This document shows positions 1-8,283 of a stretch of 32,729 bases of DNA, piece by piece. The notes beneath the pieces were generated by a model. That model saw only the letters and a program-made list of their open reading frames with translations. It was not told the origin of the DNA and ran no database searches. Source of the stretch: a virus; the IMG/VR virus record IMGVR_UViG_3300046791_000214, positions 1 to 32,729 of that record. The stretch is one strand, 5' to 3'. The position numbers were made by a program, and so were the translations under genes. Numbering within the stretch: position 1 is the first letter of the stretch; each line of letters starts with the position of its first letter.

Positions 1-2018
1 CGCCCGGTCAAATCGCTTGCCCGGTTGACCGTGATGCCGTGAGTGAAGCCCGCCTTGCCGGCATCAATGCCCAGCCCGATGCCGATCAATTCAACGCCGC
101 GTTGCTGGGCATACGATCCCGCCCATTTCACGCCGCGCTGGCCGTTGTTGCATTCGCCGTCCGTCAGGGCCAGCACGACACGGCGCGTAAGGTGGGGCAT
201 GCCCGCCAGCGTGTCGGCGCAAGCCATGATCGACCCTGACAAGGGCGTGCCGCCGTGACCGTCCAGGCGGGCAATGCCTGCCGCCGCTGCCGCGCCCTTG
301 GTGCGCCAATCTTTCAGGGTTTTGAGTGCCACGCTTTTGCCCGCGTCATGGCATGTCAGAAAATCGCCGAATGTCACCACGGCGCATTGCGCCCCAGCGG
401 CATCGCACGCGTCTGCTAGGTGAATGCCCAGCGTCCTGGCCATTAGCGTTTGGCCCCACCCCATGCTGCCGCTGTTGTCCAGCAACAGCATCACGCCAAC
501 CTCGATGCTCGGCGTTTCATGCCGCTGCGAGAATACGTCGCGGGCGCCGATTGCCGCCCGCGACAATGCCCGCCGGTCAAGGCGCCCGGTCGTGAGGCGG
601 CGCTCAAAATCGATGCGCCCAGGCGCCCGCAGCATCTGGCGAATTTTCGCTTTGAGCGTGCCGGGGTTTTCGATTGCGCCGCGCGCCTGGGCGGCGGCGC
701 CTGGGGCGGGCGGCTTGTCGCATGGCACTGTGATGTGCCCGCGCCAATTGGATAGTTCGGACACAAGGCTGTTGCTCGCCTTGGCCCCGTCAGCCATGGC
801 ATCGGCGCCATTGCGTTCACGTATGGCGTCCAAAATCGTGGCCAGCGGATCGGGCGTGCCGTCGTGTGCCTTTTCGCGTGTCGGATCGGCGCGGCTTGCC
901 GCGCCCTTGCCCTTGCCGCCCTTGCCCTTGCCCTTGGCGGGCGCCTGGGCGGGCGCCTGGGCATCCTGGCCCTCGCCTTGGCCCTCGCCGTCCTGGCCCT
1001 CGCCTGGGGCGTCCTGGCCCTCGCCTGGGCCATCCTGGCCCTCGCCTTGGCCCTCGCCGTCCTGGCCCTCGCCTGGGGCGTCCTGGCCCTCGCCTGGGCC
1101 ATCCTGGCCCTCGCCTTGGCCCTCGCCGTCCTGGCCCTCGCCTGGGGCGTCCTGGCCCTCGCCTTGGCCCTCGCCGTCCTGGCCCTCGCCGCTATCGCCT
1201 TGCTCGCCGTCGTCACAGGGTTGGCCCTGGCCGGGTTGCTCGGTTTTGGGTTGCTCGGGCTTGGGTTGCTCGGGCTTGGGTTTGTCCTGTTTCGCCTGGG
1301 CAGCGGCGGCGCGTATCGCGGCGCAAAACCGTATGGCCACGTCGTGAACATCTTTCGTGTCACGGCAGGCGGGCAATGCCCCCAGCGCGGCGCGCACTGC
1401 CGGGCGCGCCCAGGCTGGCAGCATTGCGTCCAGGCGGGCGGCGCTGGGGATATCGTGATGCCCCAGATAGGCGCGCCCCAGGACGGCAAGCGTGTAGGGC
1501 ATCGAACCAACGTTGTGCGGCTTGAACCCGTCAGCCAATGCCCGCAACAGCAAAAATTCATCGTGCTCGGACCATAGGGCGCGGGCGCCTGGAATGTTCC
1601 CTTCCACGATGCCCGCCGCTTCGATGCGCGCATCCTCCAACCCGTTCACAACGTCACGCAACAGCGTGTCACCAGTGCGAACGACGCGCCGCCATTCGTT
1701 TTTGTCCGTCCGTATCGCGTGCTGCAATTCGTGCGTCAGATAAGCAACCATCCTATCGGCATCGGCGCGCGACAAGAGTGTGTGCGGCGCGAGCGTCGGC
1801 ATGTTCACAGTGCATTGCACGCCGCCATGCCCTTGCACGTTCCAATCGATTGAAGCGGTGCGCCCGCCCAGCGTGGTGACATTGGCATGGAATACTTGCC
1901 CGCCCGCCTGGGCATTGCCCAGGCGCTCGAACGTGGCACGGGTTGCGCTGATAACCTTGTGGTATGGCACCAGCCTGCCGGGCGGCAGCGCAATGGTGGT
2001 TTCGGTTTCGGCATTCAT
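1..2018 (-). CDS. CobT-like von Willebrand factor A (VWA) protein, partial at the left edge
   Basis: Partner protein of the AAA+ ATPase encoded just upstream. From ATG 2018 the frame is open to the window edge (at least 672 residues), so the C-terminus is missing. Seen in the sequence: an N-terminal region with an HELQHA motif, a KPEQP-type repeat linker, a long acidic Gly/Glu/Gln/Asp repeat (see the repeat at 963), a basic KGKGGKGKG stretch, then a VWA domain. Its metal-ion-dependent adhesion site is complete: DNSGSMG at residues 514-520, Thr in GGTPLSG near 591 and Asp in LTDGE near 620. An acidic middle plus a C-terminal VWA domain is the plan of CobT, the partner of CobS in cobalt chelatase. 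No CobN chelatase subunit is visible, so a MoxR/VWA-type chaperone or remodelling role is equally possible. The start is supported by GAAAGGAACC upstream and a 15-nt gap to the ATPase stop. The family assignment is firm; the function is inferred. Confidence 0.85.
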   Translation of the reverse strand, partial: MNAETETTIALPPGRLVPYHKVISATRATFERLGNAQAGGQVFHANVTTLGGRTASIDWNVQGHGGVQCTVNMPTLAPHTLLSRADADRMVAYLTHELQHAIRTDKNEWRRVVRTGDTLLRDVVNGLEDARIEAAGIVEGNIPGARALWSEHDEFLLLRALADGFKPHNVGSMPYTLAVLGRAYLGHHDIPSAARLDAMLPAWARPAVRAALGALPACRDTKDVHDVAIRFCAAIRAAAAQAKQDKPKPEQPKPEQPKTEQPGQGQPCDDGEQGDSGEGQDGEGQGEGQDAPGEGQDGEGQGEGQDGPGEGQDAPGEGQDGEGQGEGQDGPGEGQDAPGEGQDGEGQGEGQDAQAPAQAPAKGKGKGGKGKGAASRADPTREKAHDGTPDPLATILDAIRERNGADAMADGAKASNSLVSELSNWRGHITVPCDKPPAPGAAAQARGAIENPGTLKAKIRQMLRAPGRIDFERRLTTGRLDRRALSRAAIGARDVFSQRHETPSIEVGVMLLLDNSGSMGWGQTLMARTLGIHLADACDAAGAQCAVVTFGDFLTCHDAGKSVALKTLKDWRTKGAAAAAGIARLDGHGGTPLSGSIMACADTLAGMPHLTRRVVLALTDGECNNGQRGVKWAGSYAQQRGVELIGIGLGIDAGKAGFTHGITVNRASDLTG
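963..1190. repeat. 69-bp tandem repeat inside the VWA gene
   Basis: Two exact 69-bp copies (963-1031 and 1032-1100) are followed by a third that matches up to about 1163 and then switches to shorter 12- and 15-bp sub-units ending near 1190. The sub-unit core CTGGCCCTCGCC encodes GEGQ on the minus strand, so the repeat produces an acidic, flexible [11 protein letters not shown] linker of the protein. Because the unit length is divisible by three, copy-number change would keep the frame. A second, shorter 15-bp periodicity (about 1240-1280) encodes PKPEQ repeats. Confidence 0.9.
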
Positions 2019-2033
2019 GGTCCTGGGTTCCTT

Positions 2034-3614
2034 TCAGATATCGGTAACGCTGGTGAAGCCATGGCGCGTGGCATCGTCATGGGCGGCAGGCTGGGGCGTG
2101 GCATCGGGCGGGGGCGCATTGCCCGCCGCCACGTCAATTTGGCCAGCGGGGGCGTGAGTGGCCAGCAATTGCAGCAATTGCGGCACCGTGTCGGCGGGCG
2201 CGGCATTGATGAATGCCAAGTGCGCGGCTTGATCGGCGGGCACGCCGTCCATCAAACGTTCCGCCCATGACAACAGTGAGCGCAACCCCAGACCCGCGCT
2301 CAAATCGCCGCTTGTCGCCTTGGTGCGCGTGATGCGGGCAAAATCCACCAGCAATGTCGCCAGGGCGGCGGGCGCCGTGGTTTTGGCCCGCAGGACGGCG
2401 CGCTCTGCGGCGGCGGGCAAATAGTCCACCAGTTCGAGCGCGCCCATGCGGTTGATCAGTGCCGCCGATATCGGACCAGTGCCGACATAGTGCCCGCTGG
2501 TGTCGCCGCTGCCGTTGGTATTGTCGGCAAAGATAAAAACGGCATCGTCATGAATGGCCACGCGCTCGCCAGTCTCTTCGATGGTCACGGCGCGCGAGCC
2601 GTCCAACAACGATTGAAAAGCATACAGGCTGCCGCTGCGAGCAACCGTTGGTTCGTCAATCAGTATGATCGCGCCCGGCTTGCGGAGTGCCGCCGTCAGG
2701 CTGCCGTCCTGCCATGTCACGCCGCCGCCCGCGCTGGGCACGGTCATGCCCAACAACGTTGCCGCTTCCGTGGTCGCGGTGCATGTCAAACGCACGAAAG
2801 GGCGCCCCAGGCGCGCCGCCAATTGTTCCGCCCAGGACGTTTTGCCAGTGCCCGCAGGGCCAGCGAGCCAAATCGGTTTGCCGTGCCGGAACAAACAAGC
2901 GAGCAACGCCCCTGTGGCATCAATCCACACATAGTCCGGATCAATCGCGGGCGATTGCGTGCCGTCGTAAACCGGCATCGAAACGGTGCCCAGCTTGCCC
3001 GCAATTCCGAATAGTTCGGCGCTGGTGGTTTGCCCAATCCGTTTGGACACTGGCAGTGCCGGGCGCGCGAATGCTGCCGAAACGGTTGGCGCCTGGGCGC
3101 CTGCCCCAGGCGCGTGAACGATAACTTCCCGCACGATTTCAACGGCGGGCTTGTTTGCCAATATCGTCAGTTCACGCAAGCGAGTTTTAAAACCGATTGG
3201 GTCCATGTTGGCCCACAATCCGGCCAATTCGTTGAAATCGCGTTCCGCTGCGGCGTCCAGCGGATCGGCGCTTGCCTGGGCCAGGGCGGCATCGTCAGCG
3301 GGCGCCTGGGCATCGTCAGCCTGAGCATTGTCATCATCACGGTTGGCGGCGCTCGCCTGCCACTCTGCCGCCATGGCTGGGCCATTGGCGCCCATGCCAG
3401 TGCCCGCGTTCGGGTTCTGGGCCAGCCATTCCGCTTTTGCAGCGGCTTGGATGGTTGCCACGTCCAGCCCCAGGCTGCCCGCTGCCGCGAACATCTGATC
3501 CCTTGTCATGCCTGCCAGGGCGCCCAGCGGGCGCGCCTGGGCGGCGGCGGCATCGGTCAACGCACGGCGCATGAGGCGCCGCAAAATCTCTGAATAGCGT
3601 TCGGGTTTTGTCAC
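2034..3614 (-). CDS. CobS/MoxR-like AAA+ ATPase
   Basis: A 526-residue AAA+ ATPase. The Walker A motif GPAGTGKT is at residues 252-259 and Walker B is IILIDEPT with the key Asp near residue 320; they are followed by a sensor-like FADNTNG and an arginine-finger-like segment (ALINRMGAL). This is the arrangement of the MoxR/CobS clade, which works with VWA partners. The N-terminal 230 residues are Ala/Gln/Asp-rich and not recognised. The frame stays open upstream to 4196, but the likely start is GTG 3614, preceded at about 7 nt by AAAGGAACC, the same ribosome-binding sequence used by the VWA gene 15 nt downstream. CobS is a known auxiliary gene of many phages; whether this one serves cobalt insertion or another AAA+/VWA task cannot be read from the sequence. 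Confidence 0.87.
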   Translation of the reverse strand: MTKPERYSEILRRLMRRALTDAAAAQARPLGALAGMTRDQMFAAAGSLGLDVATIQAAAKAEWLAQNPNAGTGMGANGPAMAAEWQASAANRDDDNAQADDAQAPADDAALAQASADPLDAAAERDFNELAGLWANMDPIGFKTRLRELTILANKPAVEIVREVIVHAPGAGAQAPTVSAAFARPALPVSKRIGQTTSAELFGIAGKLGTVSMPVYDGTQSPAIDPDYVWIDATGALLACLFRHGKPIWLAGPAGTGKTSWAEQLAARLGRPFVRLTCTATTEAATLLGMTVPSAGGGVTWQDGSLTAALRKPGAIILIDEPTVARSGSLYAFQSLLDGSRAVTIEETGERVAIHDDAVFIFADNTNGSGDTSGHYVGTGPISAALINRMGALELVDYLPAAAERAVLRAKTTAPAALATLLVDFARITRTKATSGDLSAGLGLRSLLSWAERLMDGVPADQAAHLAFINAAPADTVPQLLQLLATHAPAGQIDVAAGNAPPPDATPQPAAHDDATRHGFTSVTDI

Positions 3615-3717
3615 GGTTTGGTTCCTTTCGGCGGTCCCGGCGGTTTGTGGTAAAACCGGGCCGCGCCCACCTTGTATACTGTGTGGGCGCCCGATGCAAC
3701 AGAACGTTAGGACATGA
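3615..3717. promoter_or_regulatory. divergent intergenic region, possible promoters
   Basis: This 103-bp gap separates the minus-strand ATPase/VWA pair from the plus-strand small genes, so it should hold promoters for both. A -10-like TATACT lies at 3675-3680, and its complement gives TATACA on the other strand; no convincing -35 box is seen at the usual spacing. An inverted repeat CGGTTT...AAACCG (3641-3658, loop about 6 nt) lies in the ATPase leader and could be an operator or an RNA hairpin. Confidence 0.35.
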
Positions 3718-4203
3718 ATGGCTGATTTTAGCGGCTTACAGGATCGAACGCGGCATGCGCGCATCACGCCGGAAACGGCGCCGATTTTCAAAGCCAAGGC
3801 GGCGCGCTGCCAATGGTGCGGGCAAATGGCGTTGCGCGGCATGCGCTGGTGCAAACGGCATGGGCCAGGGATGGCAGCGGATCGGCGCAAGCCGCAACAG
3901 CGCGGCAAGCCGGAACGCGATGCGCGCATCGTGCTGGTGGCAACGGAGTATGGCGCGGAGGGCGCCTTGCCCGCCTGGGCCAGGGCATGGCCCCCCATCG
4001 CGCGCATCCTGGCCACGCTGCCCAGGACGCGCCGCCCGGTTGGTATTGCCACGCTGTTACACGCCCTGGTGACGGCAGCCTGTGGCGATGGCGCGCCATG
4101 GGCGGCAGCGTGCCACGACATGCGGCGCCTGGGCATCATGTTGCCGGACGATCCGCCGCTGGCCCAGGCGCGCCTTGCGGGGGCTGACAATGGCAAAGCG
4201 TGA
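3718..4203 (+). CDS. small phage protein with a C-x2-C...C-x2-H zinc-type motif
   Basis: A 161-residue protein, first gene of the short plus-strand cluster. Residues around 31-48 read CQWCGQMALRGMRWCKRHG, a Cys-Cys-Cys-His pattern like the zinc knuckles of phage and mobile-element proteins that end in an RxC...HGG motif. The remainder (Ala/Arg/Trp-rich helices) is not recognised. ATG 3718 has AGGA five bases upstream. The gene overlaps the next one by 14 nt, which indicates translational coupling. DNA or RNA binding is a reasonable guess from the motif, but no function is established. Confidence 0.65.
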   Translation: MADFSGLQDRTRHARITPETAPIFKAKAARCQWCGQMALRGMRWCKRHGPGMAADRRKPQQRGKPERDARIVLVATEYGAEGALPAWARAWPPIARILATLPRTRRPVGIATLLHALVTAACGDGAPWAAACHDMRRLGIMLPDDPPLAQARLAGADNGKA

Positions 4204-4450
4204 CACGGGGCCAGATGCCGACATTGCCTTGGCCCTTGCCACGCTCAGGACCGTTTGCCGCCTGGACGATGCCCAACCGTCAGCGCGTGCCGGGGCAGCT
4301 AGGACATTGCTTGAATTTTACGGAAGCATCGGGGCAGGGCGCACAAAAGCGCCGCCCGATAGTGCCCGAGCCGATGCTGAATTGACACGTTCCGAACTCG
4401 TAGAACGTGCCAAAACGCTACGTGCCAACGGGGCCAGGACGTTGACATGA
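4190..4450 (+). CDS. small helical phage protein, unrecognised
   Basis: An 86-residue protein starting at ATG 4190 inside the end of the preceding gene and ending in an ATGA overlap with the next one. The sequence looks helical, with ATLRTV..., SARAGAARTLLEF and ELTRSELVERAKTL segments. Small phage proteins of this style include some small-terminase-like and DNA-associated proteins, but no helix-turn-helix is evident, and the gene is far from the large terminase at 17430. A longer in-frame start at 4082 would add an unlikely Arg/Trp-rich extension fully overlapping the upstream gene. Confidence 0.55.
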   Translation: MAKRDTGPDADIALALATLRTVCRLDDAQPSARAGAARTLLEFYGSIGAGRTKAPPDSARADAELTRSELVERAKTLRANGARTLT

Positions 4451-4746
4451 CGCACCATCCCGCCCCCTGGCCAATCCACACACCAGGGGGGTGCGCTTGC
4501 CAACGTTGCAGCGTGGCGCTTGTGCTTTGCCCATCGTGTCAACGTGGCAACGCATGGCAACGCGTGACAATGCGGAACGCGGGCTGGGCACTGGCCCCCA
4601 GGCTGGCCCCGGCCCCCCGGCCTCGGCCGGCCCGCGCCCACTTTTGGTTTACGGACGTGCGCGGGAAATTTGGTTGCGTAAAAATTAGTGTTTATGGCGT
4701 AACGGCTTTGGTGTTTGGACACTTTACGTTACCAATATATCGTTGA
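4447..4746 (+). CDS. small zinc-ribbon-like protein, extent uncertain
   Basis: The start overlaps the preceding stop as ATGA. The N-terminal half contains two CxxC-type pairs (CACQRC and CPSC), which suggests a small zinc ribbon. The second half becomes Pro/Arg/Ala-rich where the DNA forms very G+C-rich inverted repeats (about 4590-4640), then AT-rich, so the real protein may be shorter or the tail non-native. The frame ends at TGA 4744-4746. Function unknown; the gene may belong with the other Cys-motif gene at 3718. Confidence 0.45.
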   Translation: MTHHPAPWPIHTPGGCACQRCSVALVLCPSCQRGNAWQRVTMRNAGWALAPRLAPAPRPRPARAHFWFTDVRGKFGCVKISVYGVTALVFGHFTLPIYR

Positions 4747-4873
4747 AAATGGGTAACTGCTCTCCCGTCCGAGCACCCACCGCCATGCCAACCGGAAATC
4801 GCGCCACCAGACCATTTCTTGCCCCCGCCATGACAACGGCCTACAAGCCTGAAACCCTTACGGGAGCGTGCCC
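4747..4873. other. leader region of the late/tail operon
   Basis: A 127-bp stretch with no supported gene. Together with 4660-4746 it is the most AT-rich part of this end of the window. Upstream lies an inverted repeat GTAACG...CGTTAC (4699-4704 with 4727-4732) and a TATATC box at 4736-4741, so a promoter for the long plus-strand operon may sit here; no -35 box at good spacing is clear. Just before the first tail gene, GGGAG (4862-4866) is the ribosome-binding site. Confidence 0.3.
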
Positions 4874-6559
4874 GTGTCAACGACCCTACCACCCGGAACC
4901 CGCGCCGCGATACCCCCGGATGTGACCCGTCAGTATTCCTTCACTGGCCATTCGGTGAACACTCCGAGCGTGCCCCAGCCAGGGGATCGTCTCGATGGCG
5001 AGATTGACCGGACGAACGCCGCCGTCAACGAATTATCAAATTTTCTTGAGCAAACCTTCGACGCCAACGGCAACCTGCTCCCAGGATCAGTGGCGTTGGA
5101 CAGGCTGGAAGAGGGTGCCATCCAGACCATCGAGGTGCTGGTGGCCCCCAACCTCCAGCCTTTCGTCACCAGGGCCGAAGCCCATGCCATCTACGCGGGG
5201 GTTGCCGCCACCGATGCCGACGCGTCAGCGCAGGAAGCGGCTGCCCACGCGCAATCGGTCCTGGCCAACGCCGAACTCGCCAAGGCTGCGGCTGACGCCG
5301 CTGCCCTGCTTGGCCGTCAGGTTCGCGAAGATGCCGCCACGATCACGGTCACCCAGACCGAGATCGATAACTTTACAAATGACGCCGAAGGGTTTGCCAA
5401 CAGCGCACACAATGATGCCCGCTTGGCCGGTGCGTGGGCGGAATACATGGAGGGTGGCAACCCCCTGCCCGCGATGGTCTTTGCCCATACCTCGATCACG
5501 GGTCAGCATTGGTCCTCCCGCTGGTGGGCCACGCAAGCCGCCGCTGCGTTCGGTGCGATGTCCAGCCTTTACCTTGGGGCATGGCCCACGCCTCCCAGCA
5601 CGACCGCCACCGGCCAACCCATCCCCATCGGTGCGATCTATTACAATACCACCAACCATCAGGCTTACGTCTGGGACGGCACCGCCTGGAACCCGTTCTA
5701 TGCCCCGACCAAGGCACTCACCCTTACCCTGACCTACATCGCGACTGCCGATCAGACCAGTCTCAGCCTGCAAACTCCCGATATCACGGGCAATATCTTC
5801 GTGCTCGATGCCGTCTACACCGAACCTCTGGAAGTTCACCTCAACGGCGTCCGCACTGTCTACGATGCCCCTGCCGGTTCGGGCGACTATCTCGTCAACG
5901 GTGCCACCTCGACCGTGACTTTTTCCAGACCGCTGGCCCTCGGCACGGTCATTGGCGTTGATATCCTCGCCAGCGTGAACACCCTGCCGCCCAATCGCAC
6001 GACCACCCGCCTTCTCCTGGACTTCAACGTCGATCCGGTGACCGGCACTCCCGGCCAGATCGATGGAATTCGCAAAACCTTCCCCCTGGCCCTTGCCACC
6101 GGCTCCCACAGTGCCGTCACCGTGGCCGCTTCGACCGAAATCCTGGTATTTATCGACGGCGTTACCCAGCAACCCGATGTCGCCTATACGACTTCAGGCA
6201 CAAATATCACTTTTACCGAGGCGCCCACGGTAGATTGCGTGAATTGGACGACGTGGTTCGCCCCCGGCGCGATACCGCCTGCCGCAAGAGACGAAAACGG
6301 TGACCCGATACCCGGAAATTCCCCCGCCATCCTGCAAGGCGCGGGAAACTGCCCGTGCGGCCTTGGCACCGTGACCTTTTCCCTGCTCAACGAGACGGAT
6401 TTCATGGCCACTCTCTCGGCCAATGACGCTTACGCGTGGCGCGCCGCTGATGGTTCCTCGATAGCGGGCACCGATCTTGCCACGCACCTCAACCGGGACA
6501 CGCTTGACATGATACCAACTCAAAACGGCCTGCACGCGTATGTGAGGGTCATGGCATGA
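4874..6559 (+). CDS. tail-fibre anchor-like virion protein
   Basis: A 561-residue protein opening the tail block. The N-terminus (about residues 10-55) resembles virion-anchor segments of podovirus fibres: QYSFTGHS..., PQPGDRLDGEIDRTNAAVNEL. It is followed by an Ala-rich coiled-coil-like region (about 90-180) and a Trp-rich GAIYYNTTN..AYVWDGTAWNPF motif seen in many tail proteins. The C-terminal 300 residues are Thr/Val-rich, β-strand-like repeats. The start is GTG 4874 with GGGAG seven bases upstream, preferred over GTG 4868, which sits almost on that site. The gene ends in an ATGA overlap with the S74 fibre gene, so the two products are probably made together; attachment of fibres to the tail is the inferred job. 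Confidence 0.7.
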   Translation: MSTTLPPGTRAAIPPDVTRQYSFTGHSVNTPSVPQPGDRLDGEIDRTNAAVNELSNFLEQTFDANGNLLPGSVALDRLEEGAIQTIEVLVAPNLQPFVTRAEAHAIYAGVAATDADASAQEAAAHAQSVLANAELAKAAADAAALLGRQVREDAATITVTQTEIDNFTNDAEGFANSAHNDARLAGAWAEYMEGGNPLPAMVFAHTSITGQHWSSRWWATQAAAAFGAMSSLYLGAWPTPPSTTATGQPIPIGAIYYNTTNHQAYVWDGTAWNPFYAPTKALTLTLTYIATADQTSLSLQTPDITGNIFVLDAVYTEPLEVHLNGVRTVYDAPAGSGDYLVNGATSTVTFSRPLALGTVIGVDILASVNTLPPNRTTTRLLLDFNVDPVTGTPGQIDGIRKTFPLALATGSHSAVTVAASTEILVFIDGVTQQPDVAYTTSGTNITFTEAPTVDCVNWTTWFAPGAIPPAARDENGDPIPGNSPAILQGAGNCPCGLGTVTFSLLNETDFMATLSANDAYAWRAADGSSIAGTDLATHLNRDTLDMIPTQNGLHAYVRVMA

Positions 6560-8283
6560 GCCGCGCTTTCGACTTTTCCCAGCTTCCCAAAGGCGGCGTC
6601 ACGGTTCTTCCCAACCCGGCCACGGACATTCCGGTCGCGGGGGACGTGCTTGCCTACCTTAGCACCGACGCCAAGGGTAGAATTCTCACGGAATGGCGAG
6701 TTGGCGGCTCTGGCGGGGGCGGTGCGGGCACCGTCACCTCCATTACGGCCGGTGGCGTGCTCACCGGAGGCACCATCACCACGTCAGGCACCATTGGCCT
6801 CAACATCAGCACCGGCCTGATCAACAACGCGGGCACGATTTCCAACTCGGGCGTGATATCCGTGGGCGGCACGACGGGCAACGTCGCCCTTGGCACCGGC
6901 CTTGTCCTCAACACCCAGACCATCGCCGTCCGTCCCGCCACCACTGTCGCCCTCGGTGGTATTTCCGTGGGTGCTGGCCTCGCGGTTGACGTGAATGGTG
7001 TTCTCACCGTGACGGGAGGCACCGGCAGCGGGGGCGCCACGATCCAGCCCACGCCTCCCGCCGCCGCTGCCGGTGCCCTGTGGTGGGACAACACGGGCGG
7101 GCAACTCTATATCCGTTACGACGATGGCAATTCCCAGGAATGGGTCGCCGCTTCAGCACCTGCGGGTGCCGGGGGCGCCGGTTTTGTCCCCTCGGCTGGC
7201 GGCACCATGACGGGTCCACTGGTCCTGTCGGGCGATGCGACCGCCAACCTCAACCCGGTGCCCCTGCGCCAACTGAACACCACCCTGACGGCCTACGCCC
7301 TGACCTCGACGGTGCCGCCGCCGTCCTCGTCACTCCCCCTGATGGACAGCATCGCCGCCATCGGCAGCGCCGCGAATTTCGCCCGTGCCGATCACATACA
7401 CCCCACCGACACCTCCCGTGCCGCCACCAGCGCCATCCCCGTGGCCTCCGTGACAAACCCCCTGATGGACGGCACCGTTGCCATCGGTTCCTCCCTGAAC
7501 TGGGCCAAGGCCGATCATATTCACCCGACCGATACCACCCGTTACGCCGCGTCCAACCCCAGCGGCTACCAGACTGCCGCGCAACTGGCGGCTTACCTGC
7601 CGTTGGTCGGCGGGACATTGGCCGGGCCGGGCAACGTGAGTGGGACCAACATCAATCTTTCAGGCAACCTGACCGCCGGTAATGTGGTGGCCGCAGCGTG
7701 TTTCGCGGGGCAGCCGACTGTTACCGACTTTAATCTTGGGATTGGCGGCAATGTCCGTGCCCTCGCATGGCGTGGCGGTGTCTATGCCATGCAATTCGAC
7801 AACGCCATTGGGACGCTCAATATAATCGGCAATAGCCTCGTCACCTGGGCAATCGACTTTGGCGGCAACGTGAGCATGCCGAGCGGCAACCTCACGCTGG
7901 GCCAGGGCCACGGATACCAGCCGGGCGCCGGTCCTTGGCTCGGCACGTCTGACGCCAGAGTCAAGCGTAAGGTTGCGAAATACGAGACAGGATTAGCGGA
8001 AGTCACCGCGTTGGAGCCGGTAAGCTATGAGTATAACGGCCAAGGCGGAACCACGGATGACGGCAAGACATACTACGGGTTGATTGCCCAACACACAGCA
8101 AAAGTCATGCCGGAACTTATATTCACCATGCCATCTACCACTGACGAACACGGCAAGCGAACCGATAAGCTGCTGGATGGACAGCTAGGCACTAACCTTG
8201 GGCCGCTTACGATGGCCCTGGTCAACGCCGTGAAGACCCTCAACACGCGCCTTGCCGCCCTGGAGCAAGCCAATGGCGCTTGA
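6556..8283 (+). CDS. tail fibre with C-terminal S74 peptidase/chaperone domain
   Basis: A 575-residue fibre. The middle is Gly/Thr/Val-rich β-repeat. A 41-residue periodic repeat containing ADHIHPTDT occurs twice (about residues 262-290 and 303-331), a hallmark of alphaproteobacterial phage fibres. From about residue 464 to the end lies a Peptidase_S74 intramolecular chaperone: SDARVK with the nucleophilic Ser, a YYGLIAQ segment and a terminal helix (LNTRLAALEQ) that would trimerise. In this family the chaperone folds the trimer and then cuts itself off before the Ser of SDxRxK. ATGA coupling to the upstream gene; 11-nt overlap with the next. Confidence 0.88.
   Translation: MSRAFDFSQLPKGGVTVLPNPATDIPVAGDVLAYLSTDAKGRILTEWRVGGSGGGGAGTVTSITAGGVLTGGTITTSGTIGLNISTGLINNAGTISNSGVISVGGTTGNVALGTGLVLNTQTIAVRPATTVALGGISVGAGLAVDVNGVLTVTGGTGSGGATIQPTPPAAAAGALWWDNTGGQLYIRYDDGNSQEWVAASAPAGAGGAGFVPSAGGTMTGPLVLSGDATANLNPVPLRQLNTTLTAYALTSTVPPPSSSLPLMDSIAAIGSAANFARADHIHPTDTSRAATSAIPVASVTNPLMDGTVAIGSSLNWAKADHIHPTDTTRYAASNPSGYQTAAQLAAYLPLVGGTLAGPGNVSGTNINLSGNLTAGNVVAAACFAGQPTVTDFNLGIGGNVRALAWRGGVYAMQFDNAIGTLNIIGNSLVTWAIDFGGNVSMPSGNLTLGQGHGYQPGAGPWLGTSDARVKRKVAKYETGLAEVTALEPVSYEYNGQGGTTDDGKTYYGLIAQHTAKVMPELIFTMPSTTDEHGKRTDKLLDGQLGTNLGPLTMALVNAVKTLNTRLAALEQANGA

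Noticed and set aside
424-1577. Long plus-strand open frames (about 240-310 residues) across the repeat
   Set aside because: The repeat is GC-rich and open in several frames. The products are Trp/Pro/Ser or Leu/Ala monotony, while the minus-strand frame gives an intact VWA protein with a MIDAS.
491-1633. A 380-residue minus-strand open frame
   Set aside because: It lies in a different phase from the VWA gene, has Arg/Ala repeat composition and no motifs; it is a shadow of the true gene.
3615-4196. Extension of the ATPase to a 720-residue protein
   Set aside because: The extra 194 residues are Arg/Ser/Cys-rich, overlap the plus-strand zinc-type gene and lack a start signal; GTG 3614 has a good ribosome-binding site.
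4743-4925. Small open frame in the leader of the tail operon
   Set aside because: No ribosome-binding site, Pro/Arg/Thr-rich composition, and it overlaps the better-supported start at 4874.
5225-6172. A 315-residue antisense open frame in the tail-anchor gene
   Set aside because: Gly/Asp/Val-rich shadow of a GC-rich coding region; no start signal and no recognisable domain.
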